DNA of 64,000 nucleotides from Tateyamaria sp. ANG-S1 (GTDB lineage: Bacteria > Pseudomonadota > Alphaproteobacteria > Rhodobacterales > Rhodobacteraceae). The notes beneath the pieces are model-generated. The model did not search any database, was not told the DNA's origin, and saw only the letters and a list, made by a program, of their open reading frames with translations. The translations under genes and the position numbers were made by a program. Location: the NCBI RefSeq assembly GCF_000814025.1, contig NZ_JWLL01000005.1, positions 496,001 through 560,000 on the forward strand, given 5' to 3'. Shown here piece by piece: positions 46,330 through 55,222 of this stretch (positions are counted from its first letter, which is position 1; each line of letters begins with the position of its first letter).

Positions 46330-46782
46330 GTGCCAGACTACGACACGCTTGCCAAAACAATCCAAAGCCTGACCGAAGGCGAAGATGACCCCGTCGCCCT
46401 GATGGCGACCGTGACTTGCGAGGTGCATCACAGCGACGACCGGTTCGACTGGACCGGGTTCTATCGCGTGACCGGCCCCGAAATGTTGAAGATCGGCCCG
46501 TATCAGGGTGGCCACGGATGCCTTCAGATCCCGTTTTCGCGCGGCGTCTGTGGTGCTGCGGCGCGTACGGGTGAGGTGCAGCTTGTGCCGGATGTTGATG
46601 CCTTTCCTGGCCACATTGCCTGCGCCAGTTCCACGCGGTCCGAACTTGTGCTGCCGGTTCGAAATGCTGCGGGCGACCTGATTGCCGTCTTTGACATCGA
46701 CAGTGATCAGCCAAATGCCTTTTCCCAAGGCGATGCAGAGGCGTTGGAAGTGATTCTTGAGAGGGTTTTTGCGCGCACGTGA
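46330..46782 (+). CDS. Free methionine-(R)-sulfoxide reductase (GAF)
   Basis: A 150-residue GAF-domain protein matching fRMsr: FDWTGFYRV, GPYQGGHGCLQIPFSRGVCGAAA, and the second site GHIACASSTRSELVLP, so all three cysteines of the family are seen. It reduces free Met-R-sulfoxide. The GTG at 46330 with AAGGA seven bases upstream is preferred to an ATG at 46312. It ends 65 bases before the XRE/cupin gene. Confidence 0.87.
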   Translation: MPDYDTLAKTIQSLTEGEDDPVALMATVTCEVHHSDDRFDWTGFYRVTGPEMLKIGPYQGGHGCLQIPFSRGVCGAAARTGEVQLVPDVDAFPGHIACASSTRSELVLPVRNAAGDLIAVFDIDSDQPNAFSQGDAEALEVILERVFART

Positions 46783-46815
46783 AAATCTAGCTTGATTTTT
46801 CATTTTGCTTTCCCT

Positions 46816-46846
46816 TACGTGAAATTCAGACAGGGAATTTCACGTA
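46816..46846. promoter_or_regulatory. Operator-like perfect inverted repeat at the XRE/cupin gene
   Basis: TACGTGAAATT (46816-46826) and AATTTCACGTA (46836-46846) form a perfect 11-bp inverted repeat with a 9-base spacer, ending two bases before the ATG at 46848. A further half-site ACGTGAAAAT is at 46777-46786. This overlaps the transcription and translation start region and suits autorepression by the encoded HTH protein. Confidence 0.65.
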
Positions 46847-46847
46847 T

Positions 46848-47420
46848 ATGCTGCAATCCGATCCGAATATTGCTCACAGCCTGGGGGCCGACCTGCGCGC
46901 ACTGCGCAAGGCGCGTGGGCTGACGCTGCAGGATATGGCGGATGCCCTGGGTCGCTCCGTGGGGTGGGTCAGTCAGGTTGAGCGTGATCTGTCCGAGCCG
47001 TCCATCACCGATCTGCGCCATATAGCGGTCAAGCTGGACATTGCCGTATCCACACTTTTCCGCCGGGGTGCGGCGCCCGCGCGGGAAGAGGGGTACGTCG
47101 TACGCAGCGGTGCGCGCCGTCCCATCGGGTCGCGTACGGCTGGGCTGGTCGAAGAACTCTTGTCCCCCGACCTGACCGACGATTTCGAGATGGTGCATTC
47201 TACCTTTGAACCACACAGCGAGATCACCGAAGCGGTCACACGGCCAACGCAAGAGGTTGGCTACCTGATCTCCGGCCGTTTGGAGTTGGAGATTGCAGGG
47301 CAGACTTTTGCCATCGCGCCGGGGGACAGCTTCCGCATCCGGGGCGAGCCATTTCGCTGGAAAAACCCTTATGACGCGCCTGCGGTCGCGATCTGGGCCA
47401 TTGCGCCTCCGGTCTACTGA
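46848..47420 (+). CDS. XRE-family regulator with cupin domain
   Basis: A 190-residue repressor. The N-terminal HTH_3 (SLGADLRALRKARGLTLQDMADALGRSVGWVSQVERDLSEPSI, residues 8-50) binds DNA; the C-terminal cupin barrel (GYLISGRLELEIAGQTFAIAPGDSFRIRGEPF) probably senses a small ligand. Such proteins often control catabolism of polyamines, choline, ectoine or amino acids. It leads the LysE-GFA-DMGDH-BHMT-like run and overlaps the lysE start by one base (TGATG). Confidence 0.88.
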   Translation: MLQSDPNIAHSLGADLRALRKARGLTLQDMADALGRSVGWVSQVERDLSEPSITDLRHIAVKLDIAVSTLFRRGAAPAREEGYVVRSGARRPIGSRTAGLVEELLSPDLTDDFEMVHSTFEPHSEITEAVTRPTQEVGYLISGRLELEIAGQTFAIAPGDSFRIRGEPFRWKNPYDAPAVAIWAIAPPVY

Positions 47421-48040
47421 TGTCGGTTGAGGGGTGGATCATATTCGCTCTGTTCTGGGTGGTCTTTGTCACCACCCCCGGACCCAACGCTGTTAACTGC
47501 ATCACCAACGGCATGACCTTTGGATTTCGCCGCTCGGTTCCCGGCATCCTGGCCATCCTGACACAAGCCACGCTGTTTCTGCTGCTGTCGGCGGCTGGTG
47601 TGACGGCTCTGATCGCGGCCTCGCCAACCTTGTTCTTTGCAGCCCAGCTGATCGGCGCTGGTTTCCTGATCTATCTGGGCGTGCGCGGTTGGCTCATGGC
47701 GCGGACACTCCCGAAGGTGACGGCGCCGTCGGTGCAATCAATCTATCTGCGTGCCTTTGCCATCGCCACGATCAATCCGAAAAGCGTTGCTGGTTATCTC
47801 GCCGCCTTTTCGCAATTTGTGCAGCCGGACGTGCCTGTTTGGGACCAGATGTGGCTGATCGTGCCAACCGCGCTGACAATCACCGCGCTCAGCTATTCGG
47901 GCTACACGGCCCTTGGGGCTGGGATCGGCCGCGCCGCTCTTGGCGCGGTGTTCAATGTCTGGGTGCGCCGTGTCATGGCCGTGTGCTTCGTCATCTACGG
48001 CGTGCTGCTTGGTGCGTCCTCCACACCGGGGAGGGCCTGA
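47420..48040 (+). CDS. LysE family amino-acid exporter
   Basis: A 206-residue membrane protein of the LysE/RhtB family, with five to six helices and the family start FWVVFVTTPGPNAVNCITNGMTFG (TPGPN motif). It probably exports an amino acid or homoserine lactone; here, release of excess methylated glycine, glycine or serine would suit the cluster. It begins within the XRE gene's stop and is followed by the GFA gene one base later. Confidence 0.84.
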   Translation: MSVEGWIIFALFWVVFVTTPGPNAVNCITNGMTFGFRRSVPGILAILTQATLFLLLSAAGVTALIAASPTLFFAAQLIGAGFLIYLGVRGWLMARTLPKVTAPSVQSIYLRAFAIATINPKSVAGYLAAFSQFVQPDVPVWDQMWLIVPTALTITALSYSGYTALGAGIGRAALGAVFNVWVRRVMAVCFVIYGVLLGASSTPGRA

Positions 48041-48041
48041 G

Positions 48042-48413
48042 ATGCAGGGCAGCTGTCTGTGCGGTGCCGTTCGTTACACGGTCACGGGCGAGATCGGGCA
48101 ACCGGCCAATTGCCATTGCAACCAATGCCGCAAGCAGTCCGGGCACACGTGGGCTTCCTCCTATGCGCCAGACGGCAATATCGTGATCGAGGGCGAAGTG
48201 CGCTGGTTCGCGGCCAGCGACACGGCCAAGCGGGGTTTTTGTCCCACATGCGGGTCTTTCCTGTTCTGGAAGGACCATTCCGAGGAATGGATGAGTTTTT
48301 CCATGGGGTCGATTGACGGCCCCTCCGGGCTGCGCCTGCGCGCCCATATCTTCACCGCCGACAAGGGCGACTATTACGACATCGCGGATGACGTTCCGCA
48401 AAGGGAGCACTGA
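48042..48413 (+). CDS. GFA family protein in the demethylation cluster
   Basis: A 123-residue zinc protein with the GFA pattern CLCGAVRY, CHCNQCRKQSG and FCPTCGSFLFW. The reaction attributed to the family is condensation of formaldehyde with glutathione; its position directly before a dimethylglycine dehydrogenase-like gene, whose reaction can release formaldehyde, fits detoxification. The spacing to the next gene is 3 bases. Confidence 0.87.
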   Translation: MQGSCLCGAVRYTVTGEIGQPANCHCNQCRKQSGHTWASSYAPDGNIVIEGEVRWFAASDTAKRGFCPTCGSFLFWKDHSEEWMSFSMGSIDGPSGLRLRAHIFTADKGDYYDIADDVPQREH

Positions 48414-48416
48414 AAT

Positions 48417-50861
48417 ATGAGCGATTTTCCAACAACGGCCCGCGTGGTCATCATCGGCGGCGGTGCGGTGGGCACTTCGGCACTCTACCATCTGGCGAAG
48501 GCGGGCTGGACAGACTGCGTGCTTCTGGAAAAGAACGAATTGACGGCAGGCTCCACCTGGCACGCGGCCGGCAACTGCCCCAACTTCTCGTCCTCCTGGG
48601 CGGTGATGAACATGCAGCGCTACGGGCTGGAGATGTACCGGACCCTGGCCGACGATGTTGACTACCCGATGAACTACCACGTCACCGGTGCGATCCGTTT
48701 GGCACATTCCAAAGAGCGGATGCAGGAGTTCGAGCGGGTCGCAGGCATGGGCCGCTATCAGGGCCTTGAGATGCAGATGTGCACACCTGCGGAGCTGAAG
48801 GAATTCAACCCGTTCATGGAAACCCACGATCTGGCCGGTGGTCTGTGGGATCCGCTGGATGGCGACATCGATCCCGCTCAGCTGACCCAAGCGATGGCCA
48901 AGGGGGCACGCGACGCCGGTGGCCGCATCGAACGCTTCTGTCCTGTCATCGGCATCGACCGGGACGGCGATGAGTGGATCGTGAAGACGGAAAAGGGCGA
49001 CATCCGCGCCGAATACGTCGCCAACTGTGCAGGCTACTACGCGCAGCGCGTGGGCGAGATGTTCAAGCCATTCGGCGGGCGCACCGTGCCCATGGTGGTC
49101 ATGTCGCACCAGTATTTCCTGACGGAAGAAATCCCCGAGCTGGCCGAGTGGACTAAGGAAAAGGGCCACAAGATGCCGATGATCCGCGACGTGGACATCA
49201 GCTATTACCTGCGTCAGGACAAGAACGGCCTGAACCTCGGCCCGTACGAGCGGAACTGCAAAGCGCACTGGGTCACGCCCGATGATCCGATGCCCGAAGA
49301 CTTCAGCTTCCAACTCTACCCCGACGATCTGGAACGGCTCGAGTTCTACATCGAGGACGCGATGGAGCGTGTGCCTGCCCTCGGCACCGCAGGCGTGGGC
49401 CGCAACATCAACGGCCCCATTCCATACGCACCCGACGGGTTGCCGATGATCGGGCCGATGCCCGGCGTCAAAAATGCGTTCGAAGCGCATTCCTTCACCT
49501 TCGGCATCGCGCAAGGCGGTGGCGCAGGCAAGGTGCTGTCGGAATGGATCATGCATGGTGAGACTGAGTGGGACATGTGGGCCGTCGATCCGCGCCGCTA
49601 CACCGACTATGCCGACCACGACTACAGCCTCAAGAAAGCGCTCGAGACCTACGGCCACGAATACGCGATGCACTTCCCGCATCACGAATGGCCTGCAGGG
49701 CGGGACAAGAAACTGTCGCCCAACGACGCGCGGCTCAAGGCCGATGGCGCGCAGATGGGGGCGTATAACGGCTGGGAGCGTGCCAACTGGTTTGCGAAGG
49801 ACGGCGATGACATCTCCGAAGAAGCGACGCAGACCTGGAACCGCTCGGGTCCGTGGGAGATCCGGATCAAGGAAGAGGTTGAGGCCGTCCGTGATGGCGT
49901 CGGCGTCATCGATATGTGCGGCTTCTCGCGGTACTCGCTGAAAGGCGAAGGTGCCGCGGAATTCCTGCGCACCCAGATCACAGGCGCGCTGCCCAAGGCG
50001 GGGCGGATGAACCTGTCCTACTTCGCCGACAGCCGTGGTCGCATCCTGACCGAAGTGTCGGTGATCCGTCACGGCGAGGATGACTTCACCATCATGACAG
50101 CTGCCGTTGCACAGTGGCACGACTTCGAGTTGCTGGCCTTCCGCGCGCCTGAGGGGGTCGAGGTCAAGGACCTGTCCAAAGACGTCACCACCATGCTGGT
50201 GACCGGGCCCAAGTCGCGCGATCTGTTCGCCGGTATCTCGGACGCGGACCTGTCGCTTGGCTGGCTGACACACCAGTCTGCGACCGTCGCCGGTGTGCCC
50301 GTCGTCATGGCCCGTGTGTCCTTCGTGGGCGAGCTGGGCTGGGAAGTCCACGCACCGACCGATCAGGCGGCCAAGGTCTATGACGCAATCCGCGATGCCG
50401 GTGCCACGCCGTTCGGTATGTATGCGCTGAACTCCATGCGGGTAGAGAAGGGTTACCGCACTTGGAAAGGCGACCTGTCGACCGACTACACCATGTTCGA
50501 AGGTGGCCTCGACCGCTTCGTGAAGCTCGACAAGCCGCAGGACTTCCCAGGCAAGGCCGCGTTGCAGAACGAAAAGCAGCAGGGATCGAAGAAGCGGTTC
50601 GTCACGATGCTGGTGGACGCAGGCGAGCAGGACGCGCCTTATATGTCGACGATCTGGAGCGGAGACAAGGTCGTGGGCGAGACGACCTCGGGCGCATGGG
50701 GCCACCGCATCAACGCCTCTGTCGCGTTGGGTGTCGTGCAGACCGATCTCTCGTCGCCCGGTACAACGCTTGAGGTCGAGATGTTCGGCAAGCGCTATCC
50801 CGCGACCGTGCAACCCGATCAGCCCCTGTGGGATCCGGAGAACGAACGGCTGCGCGCGTAG
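48417..50861 (+). CDS. Dimethylglycine dehydrogenase-like FAD/GcvT protein, paralogue 1
   Basis: An 814-residue flavoenzyme. FAD motif VVIIGGGAVGTSA at residues 10-22; His49 in STWHAAGN matches the histidine that covalently binds FAD in dimethylglycine dehydrogenase. A GcvT-like folate domain occupies about residues 430-814 (MNLSYFADSRGRILTEVSVIRH, GPKSRDLFAGI and GWEVHAPTD). It probably oxidises an N-methylglycine, transferring the methyl to tetrahydrofolate or releasing formaldehyde. Which substrate (dimethylglycine or sarcosine) it prefers is undetermined. Followed by two hairpins and a homocysteine methyltransferase gene. Confidence 0.86.
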   Translation: MSDFPTTARVVIIGGGAVGTSALYHLAKAGWTDCVLLEKNELTAGSTWHAAGNCPNFSSSWAVMNMQRYGLEMYRTLADDVDYPMNYHVTGAIRLAHSKERMQEFERVAGMGRYQGLEMQMCTPAELKEFNPFMETHDLAGGLWDPLDGDIDPAQLTQAMAKGARDAGGRIERFCPVIGIDRDGDEWIVKTEKGDIRAEYVANCAGYYAQRVGEMFKPFGGRTVPMVVMSHQYFLTEEIPELAEWTKEKGHKMPMIRDVDISYYLRQDKNGLNLGPYERNCKAHWVTPDDPMPEDFSFQLYPDDLERLEFYIEDAMERVPALGTAGVGRNINGPIPYAPDGLPMIGPMPGVKNAFEAHSFTFGIAQGGGAGKVLSEWIMHGETEWDMWAVDPRRYTDYADHDYSLKKALETYGHEYAMHFPHHEWPAGRDKKLSPNDARLKADGAQMGAYNGWERANWFAKDGDDISEEATQTWNRSGPWEIRIKEEVEAVRDGVGVIDMCGFSRYSLKGEGAAEFLRTQITGALPKAGRMNLSYFADSRGRILTEVSVIRHGEDDFTIMTAAVAQWHDFELLAFRAPEGVEVKDLSKDVTTMLVTGPKSRDLFAGISDADLSLGWLTHQSATVAGVPVVMARVSFVGELGWEVHAPTDQAAKVYDAIRDAGATPFGMYALNSMRVEKGYRTWKGDLSTDYTMFEGGLDRFVKLDKPQDFPGKAALQNEKQQGSKKRFVTMLVDAGEQDAPYMSTIWSGDKVVGETTSGAWGHRINASVALGVVQTDLSSPGTTLEVEMFGKRYPATVQPDQPLWDPENERLRA

Positions 50862-50862
50862 T

Positions 50863-50909
50863 CGTTTTCTGACCCAGAAAACGGACCGGAAACCGTGTCG
50901 GTTTCCGGT
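50863..50909 (+). repeat. Two tandem perfect hairpins between paralogue 1 and the methyltransferase gene
   Basis: CGTTTTCTG-ACC-CAGAAAACG (50863-50883, 9-bp stem) is followed at once by ACCGGAAACC-GTGTC-GGTTTCCGGT (50885-50909, 10-bp stem). The first stem contains the T-rich arm. No U tract follows. They end 18 bases before the next ATG (50928). Confidence 0.65.
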
Positions 50910-50927
50910 GCCTTTCGAGAAAGAGCA

Positions 50928-51824
50928 ATGGCAGAGATCACACTTCTTGACGGTGGTATGGGGCAGGAACTGGTGCACCGCGCCGGTGACAAACCCACGC
51001 CGCTGTGGTCGACACAGATCATGCTGGACCACCCCGGCATGGTCACGGCCGTGCACAAGGATTTCTTTGCCGCCGGTGCCACGATTGCTACGACCAACAG
51101 TTACGCGATCCACCACGACCGCCTGACGGGCACACCGGTCGAGGGTGCGTTTTCCGCCCTCCACCAAAGCGCGCTTTACGAAGCGCGCACCGCGCGGCGT
51201 GAACATGGGTCCGGCCAAATTGCCGGAGCCATCGGACCGTTGCGCGCCAGCTACCGACCGGACTTACACCCACCGTCAGAAGAGGCGGTAGCGCTTTTTG
51301 CCGAAGTGGCGCAGCTTCTTGCACCCGCCTGCGATCTCTTGATGTGCGAAACCGTCGCATCGCTCGATCATGCGCGCGATGTGCTGGCAGCCAGCGTACC
51401 GACGGACTTGCCCATATGGCTGGCCATAACCGTGGATGATGCCGAGGGCTCAAAACTGCGCTCGGGAGAGCCTGTCGCCGATGTCATCCCGATTGCCGAA
51501 GACAGCGGTGCCAGCGCCATTCTGATCAACTGCTCTACACCCGAAGCGATCCAGCCCGCGCTGGACGCGCTCAAGGGCACCAAGCTGCCCATCGGCGCCT
51601 ATGCCAACGGCTTCGAACAGATCACTGAAGGCTTCCTTGACGACAAACCGACTGTCGACAGCCTGACCTTGCGCCGCGACTTCACGCCTGAGCTTTACGC
51701 CGACCACGTCATGGAATGGGTCGCCTCTGGCGCCACCATCGTCGGCGGCTGTTGTGAAGTCAGCCCCGCCCACATTGCCGAAATCGCCAAACGCCTGCGC
51801 GCGGATGGCCATACAATCATCTGA
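50928..51824 (+). CDS. Homocysteine S-methyltransferase family protein (betaine-homocysteine methyltransferase-like)
   Basis: A 298-residue barrel methyltransferase. LLDGGMGQEL at the start, the zinc-site Cys in LINCST (near residue 201), and the pair in GGCCEVSP (near 281) define the family. Between two dimethylglycine dehydrogenase-like genes, glycine betaine is a plausible methyl donor, giving dimethylglycine and methionine. S-methylmethionine is an alternative donor. GAGAAAGAG upstream of the ATG at 50928. Confidence 0.82.
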   Translation: MAEITLLDGGMGQELVHRAGDKPTPLWSTQIMLDHPGMVTAVHKDFFAAGATIATTNSYAIHHDRLTGTPVEGAFSALHQSALYEARTARREHGSGQIAGAIGPLRASYRPDLHPPSEEAVALFAEVAQLLAPACDLLMCETVASLDHARDVLAASVPTDLPIWLAITVDDAEGSKLRSGEPVADVIPIAEDSGASAILINCSTPEAIQPALDALKGTKLPIGAYANGFEQITEGFLDDKPTVDSLTLRRDFTPELYADHVMEWVASGATIVGGCCEVSPAHIAEIAKRLRADGHTII

Positions 51825-51833
51825 GGATACGCC

Positions 51834-54281
51834 ATGCCTGACCTTCCCTCCCACGCCCGCGTCGTCATCATTGGCGGCGGTGTCATCGGGTGTTCTGTCG
51901 CCTACCACCTGACCAAGCTGGGGTGGAAAGACGTTGTATTGCTGGAGCGCAAGCAGCTGACCTGCGGCACCACCTGGCACGCCGCCGGCCTGATTGCCCA
52001 GCTGCGCGCGACGGCCAACATGACCAAGCTGGCGCGTTACAGCCAGGAACTCTACGGCGATCTGGAAGCGGAAACCGGCGTTGCCACAGGCTTCAAGCGC
52101 GTGGGGTCGATCACGGCCGCGCTGACCGAAGAGCGCCTCGAAGAGTTGCGCCGTCAGGCTGGCATGGCCCGCGCCTTTGGTGTCGAGGTCGAGGAGATTT
52201 CGCCGTCCGAGGTGAAGACCCGGTACGAACACCTGAATATTGAGGATGTGACCGGCGGCGTGTACCTGCCCCTCGACGGACAAGGCGATCCGGCCAACAT
52301 CGCACTGGCCTTGGCCAAGGGTGCCCGCCAGCGCGGTGCCAAGGTGCAGGAACGTGTCGCCGTCACCAAAATCGTGCGCGACGGCCGCAAGGTGACCGGT
52401 GTGGATTGGCAGGGCGAGGATGGCACCAACGGCCATATCGCCTGCGACATGATCGTGAACTGCGCAGGCATGTGGGGCCGTGAAGTGGGCAAGATGGCGG
52501 GCGTGAACGTGCCGCTGCAGGCCTGCGAACACTTCTATATCGTGACCGAGGCCATTCAAAACCTGCAGCAATTGCCCGTGCTGCGCATCCCTGATGAATG
52601 CGCCTACTACAAGGAAGACGCAGGAAAAATGCTGCTGGGCGCGTTCGAGCCGAACGCGAAGCCCTGGGCGCTGAACGGCATCCCCAAGGACTTTGAATTC
52701 GACCAACTGCCCGAGGATTTCGATCACTTCGAACCCATCCTCGAAGCGGCGGTGAACCGGATGCCCATGCTGGCCGAGGCGGGCATCCACACCTTCTTCA
52801 ACGGACCCGAGAGCTTCACTCCAGATGATGCCTACCACCTCGGCCTCGCGCCCGAGATGGACAATGTCTGGGTCGCGTGCGGCTTCAACTCAATTGGCAT
52901 CCAGTCGGCTGGCGGCGCCGGTATGGCTCTGGCCCAATGGATGGAAGATGGCGACAAACCCTTCGATCTGGGCGACGTGGACATCAGCCGGATGCAGCCG
53001 TTCCAGGGCAACAAGACCTACCTCGCCGAGCGCTCGACCGAGACGCTGGGCCTGCTCTACGCTGACCACTTCCCATTCAAACAAAAGGCGACGGCCCGCG
53101 GTGTGCGCCGTAGCCCGTTCCACAATCACCTGATCCAACATGGAGCAGTGATGGGCGAATTCGCAGGCTGGGAACGTGCCAACTGGATCGCGCGGAACGG
53201 TCAGGAACCGGCCTATGAATACTCGTGGAAGCGCCAGAACTTCTTTGGCAACGTGGCTGACGAACACAAGGCCATCCGCGAGAATGTGGGCATGTACGAC
53301 ATGTCCTCCTTCGGCAAGATCCGGGTCGAAGGGCGCGATGCCGAGGCGTTCATGAACTATGTGGGCGGCGGCAACTATACGGTGCCGGTGGGCAAGATCG
53401 TCTACACCCAGTTCCTGAACAACACAGGCGGGATCGAGGCGGATGTGACCGTCACCCGCCTGTCAGAGACGGCGTACCTTGTCGTCACCCCGGCGGCGAC
53501 GCGCCTTGCCGACCAGACCTGGATGCAGCGCCATGTCGGTGATTTCAACGTTGTCATCACCGACGTGACAGCAGGCGAGGGCGTGCTGGCCGTGATGGGG
53601 CCAAACGCTCGTAAACTCTTGCAAATGGTCAGCCCAGCGGACTTCTCGAACGAGGTAAATCCGTTTGGTACAGCACAAGATATCGAGATCGGCATGGGCC
53701 TCGCCCGTGTGCACCGTGTGACCTATGTGGGCGAGCTTGGGTGGGAGGTGTACGTCTCCTCCGACATGGCGGGCCACGTGTTCGAAACGTTGTACGAGGC
53801 CGGACAGGATCTGGGCATGTCGCTCTGCGGGATGCACATGATGGACACATGCCGGATCGAAAAGGGCTTCCGCCATTTCGGGCACGACATCACCTGCGAA
53901 GATCACGTGCTGGAGGCTGGTCTTGGCTTTGCCGTGAAGAAGGACAAGCCGTCCTTCATCGGGCGTGATGCGGTGCTGCGTAAACGGGACGAGGGACTGG
54001 AGAACCGGCTGCTGCAATTCAAGCTGACGGACCCCGAGCCACTGCTCTATCACAACGAACCCATCGTGCGGAACGGTGACATTGTCGGCTATCTCAGTTC
54101 CGGTGCGTATGGTCACCATCTGGGTGCTGCTATGGGCTTGGGCTATGTGCCGTGCAAGGGCGAGACGGCGGCGGAGGTTCTCGAGTCCACTTTTGAGATC
54201 GACGTGGCAGGCACACGTGTTGTCGCAGAGGCGTCCTTGAAGCCGATGTATGACGCGAAATCCGAGCGCGTGAAGGCGTGA
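51834..54281 (+). CDS. Dimethylglycine dehydrogenase-like FAD/GcvT protein, paralogue 2
   Basis: An 815-residue paralogue of the protein at 48417, with the same layout: VVIIGGGVIGCSVAYHL at residues 10-26, His49 in TTWHAAG, FAO_M domain, then a GcvT-like C-terminal half (GGIEADVTVTRL, MGPNARKLLQMV, GELGWEVYVSS). Same length but clearly diverged, so it may act on a different N-methyl substrate, such as sarcosine versus dimethylglycine. It starts 9 bases after the methyltransferase stop. rarD follows by 47 bases. Confidence 0.86.
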   Translation: MPDLPSHARVVIIGGGVIGCSVAYHLTKLGWKDVVLLERKQLTCGTTWHAAGLIAQLRATANMTKLARYSQELYGDLEAETGVATGFKRVGSITAALTEERLEELRRQAGMARAFGVEVEEISPSEVKTRYEHLNIEDVTGGVYLPLDGQGDPANIALALAKGARQRGAKVQERVAVTKIVRDGRKVTGVDWQGEDGTNGHIACDMIVNCAGMWGREVGKMAGVNVPLQACEHFYIVTEAIQNLQQLPVLRIPDECAYYKEDAGKMLLGAFEPNAKPWALNGIPKDFEFDQLPEDFDHFEPILEAAVNRMPMLAEAGIHTFFNGPESFTPDDAYHLGLAPEMDNVWVACGFNSIGIQSAGGAGMALAQWMEDGDKPFDLGDVDISRMQPFQGNKTYLAERSTETLGLLYADHFPFKQKATARGVRRSPFHNHLIQHGAVMGEFAGWERANWIARNGQEPAYEYSWKRQNFFGNVADEHKAIRENVGMYDMSSFGKIRVEGRDAEAFMNYVGGGNYTVPVGKIVYTQFLNNTGGIEADVTVTRLSETAYLVVTPAATRLADQTWMQRHVGDFNVVITDVTAGEGVLAVMGPNARKLLQMVSPADFSNEVNPFGTAQDIEIGMGLARVHRVTYVGELGWEVYVSSDMAGHVFETLYEAGQDLGMSLCGMHMMDTCRIEKGFRHFGHDITCEDHVLEAGLGFAVKKDKPSFIGRDAVLRKRDEGLENRLLQFKLTDPEPLLYHNEPIVRNGDIVGYLSSGAYGHHLGAAMGLGYVPCKGETAAEVLESTFEIDVAGTRVVAEASLKPMYDAKSERVKA

Positions 54282-54328
54282 CGCGGGTTTGAAGCGATGC
54301 TAGGGGTGGACCGGAAAGGACCACCCCC

Positions 54329-55222
54329 ATGACACAACCGTCCGGTGACACGCACCAAGGGCTCGGCTTTGCCGTTTCCGCCTATTTTCTTTGGGGTTTT
54401 CTACCGCTCTACATGAAGCTGCTGGATCATCTGGGTCCGGCAGAGGTGGTCGCGCATCGGATCATATGGTCCGTGCCCATTGCAGCGGTGCTGCTGATCA
54501 TATTGCGGCGCACGGGCGATCTGATGGCCGCGTTGCGCAACCCGCGCATGTTGGCAATGGGATGCGTCACCGCCGCGCTGATCACCTTGAACTGGGGTAT
54601 CTACGTCTGGGCCATCATGAGTGGCCATGCGTTGGATGCGGCGCTTGGCTACTACATCAACCCCTTGTTTTCAGTGGCTTTGGGCGCGGTTTTGCTGCGC
54701 GAGCGGTTGACCGGTGCGCAGCTGGTGGCCATCGGTTTGGCGGCCTGTGCCGTGGTGGTTCTGACCGTCTCCGCTGGTGTGGTGCCGTGGGCTGCGCTGG
54801 GACTGACCGTGACGTGGGGGCTCTATGCGTTGGCAAAGAAACAGCTGCCGATCGGGCCGAACCAAGGGTTCCTGCTTGAGGTGCTGATCCTGTTGATCCC
54901 GGCGCTTGGCTACGTTGGTTGGTTGGCAAGTACGGGGCAGGGGCAGTTTCTGGTGGGCGATACCGGTACCGATTGGTTGCTGTTGGGCTGCGGTGCGGTG
55001 ACGGCTATCCCGTTGATTTTATACGCGAATGGGGCCAAGGGGTTGCGGCTGACCACCATCGCGATCCTGCAATACATTGCGCCAACGATGATTTTTCTTT
55101 GCGCGGTGATTGTGTTCAAGGAGCCCTTTGGGCAGGCGCGGATGATCGCGTTTCCGATGATCTGGGCGGCGCTGGTGATCTATTCCGTGTCGATGGTCCG
55201 GCAGATGCGGGCGACGGCTTAG
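54329..55222 (+). CDS. rarD: EamA/RarD family permease
   Basis: A 297-residue drug/metabolite transporter with ten helices in two EamA repeats; GFAVSAYFLWGFLPLYMKLLDHLGPAEVVAHRIIW is the RarD opening. Substrate unknown. It may belong to the demethylation cluster by spacing, but RarD homologues are common elsewhere. The stop overlaps that of the convergent esterase gene by four bases. Confidence 0.86.
   Translation: MTQPSGDTHQGLGFAVSAYFLWGFLPLYMKLLDHLGPAEVVAHRIIWSVPIAAVLLIILRRTGDLMAALRNPRMLAMGCVTAALITLNWGIYVWAIMSGHALDAALGYYINPLFSVALGAVLLRERLTGAQLVAIGLAACAVVVLTVSAGVVPWAALGLTVTWGLYALAKKQLPIGPNQGFLLEVLILLIPALGYVGWLASTGQGQFLVGDTGTDWLLLGCGAVTAIPLILYANGAKGLRLTTIAILQYIAPTMIFLCAVIVFKEPFGQARMIAFPMIWAALVIYSVSMVRQMRATA

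Noticed and set aside
50863-50927. Glycine riboswitch in the gap before the homocysteine methyltransferase gene
   Set aside because: Only 66 bases and two simple hairpins; the two-aptamer conserved elements of a glycine riboswitch are absent.
47991-51218. Very long minus-strand open frame (over 1000 codons) opposite the GFA, DMGDH-like and BHMT-like genes
   Set aside because: It is antisense to strongly supported genes, has no family resemblance and reflects high GC lowering stop frequency.
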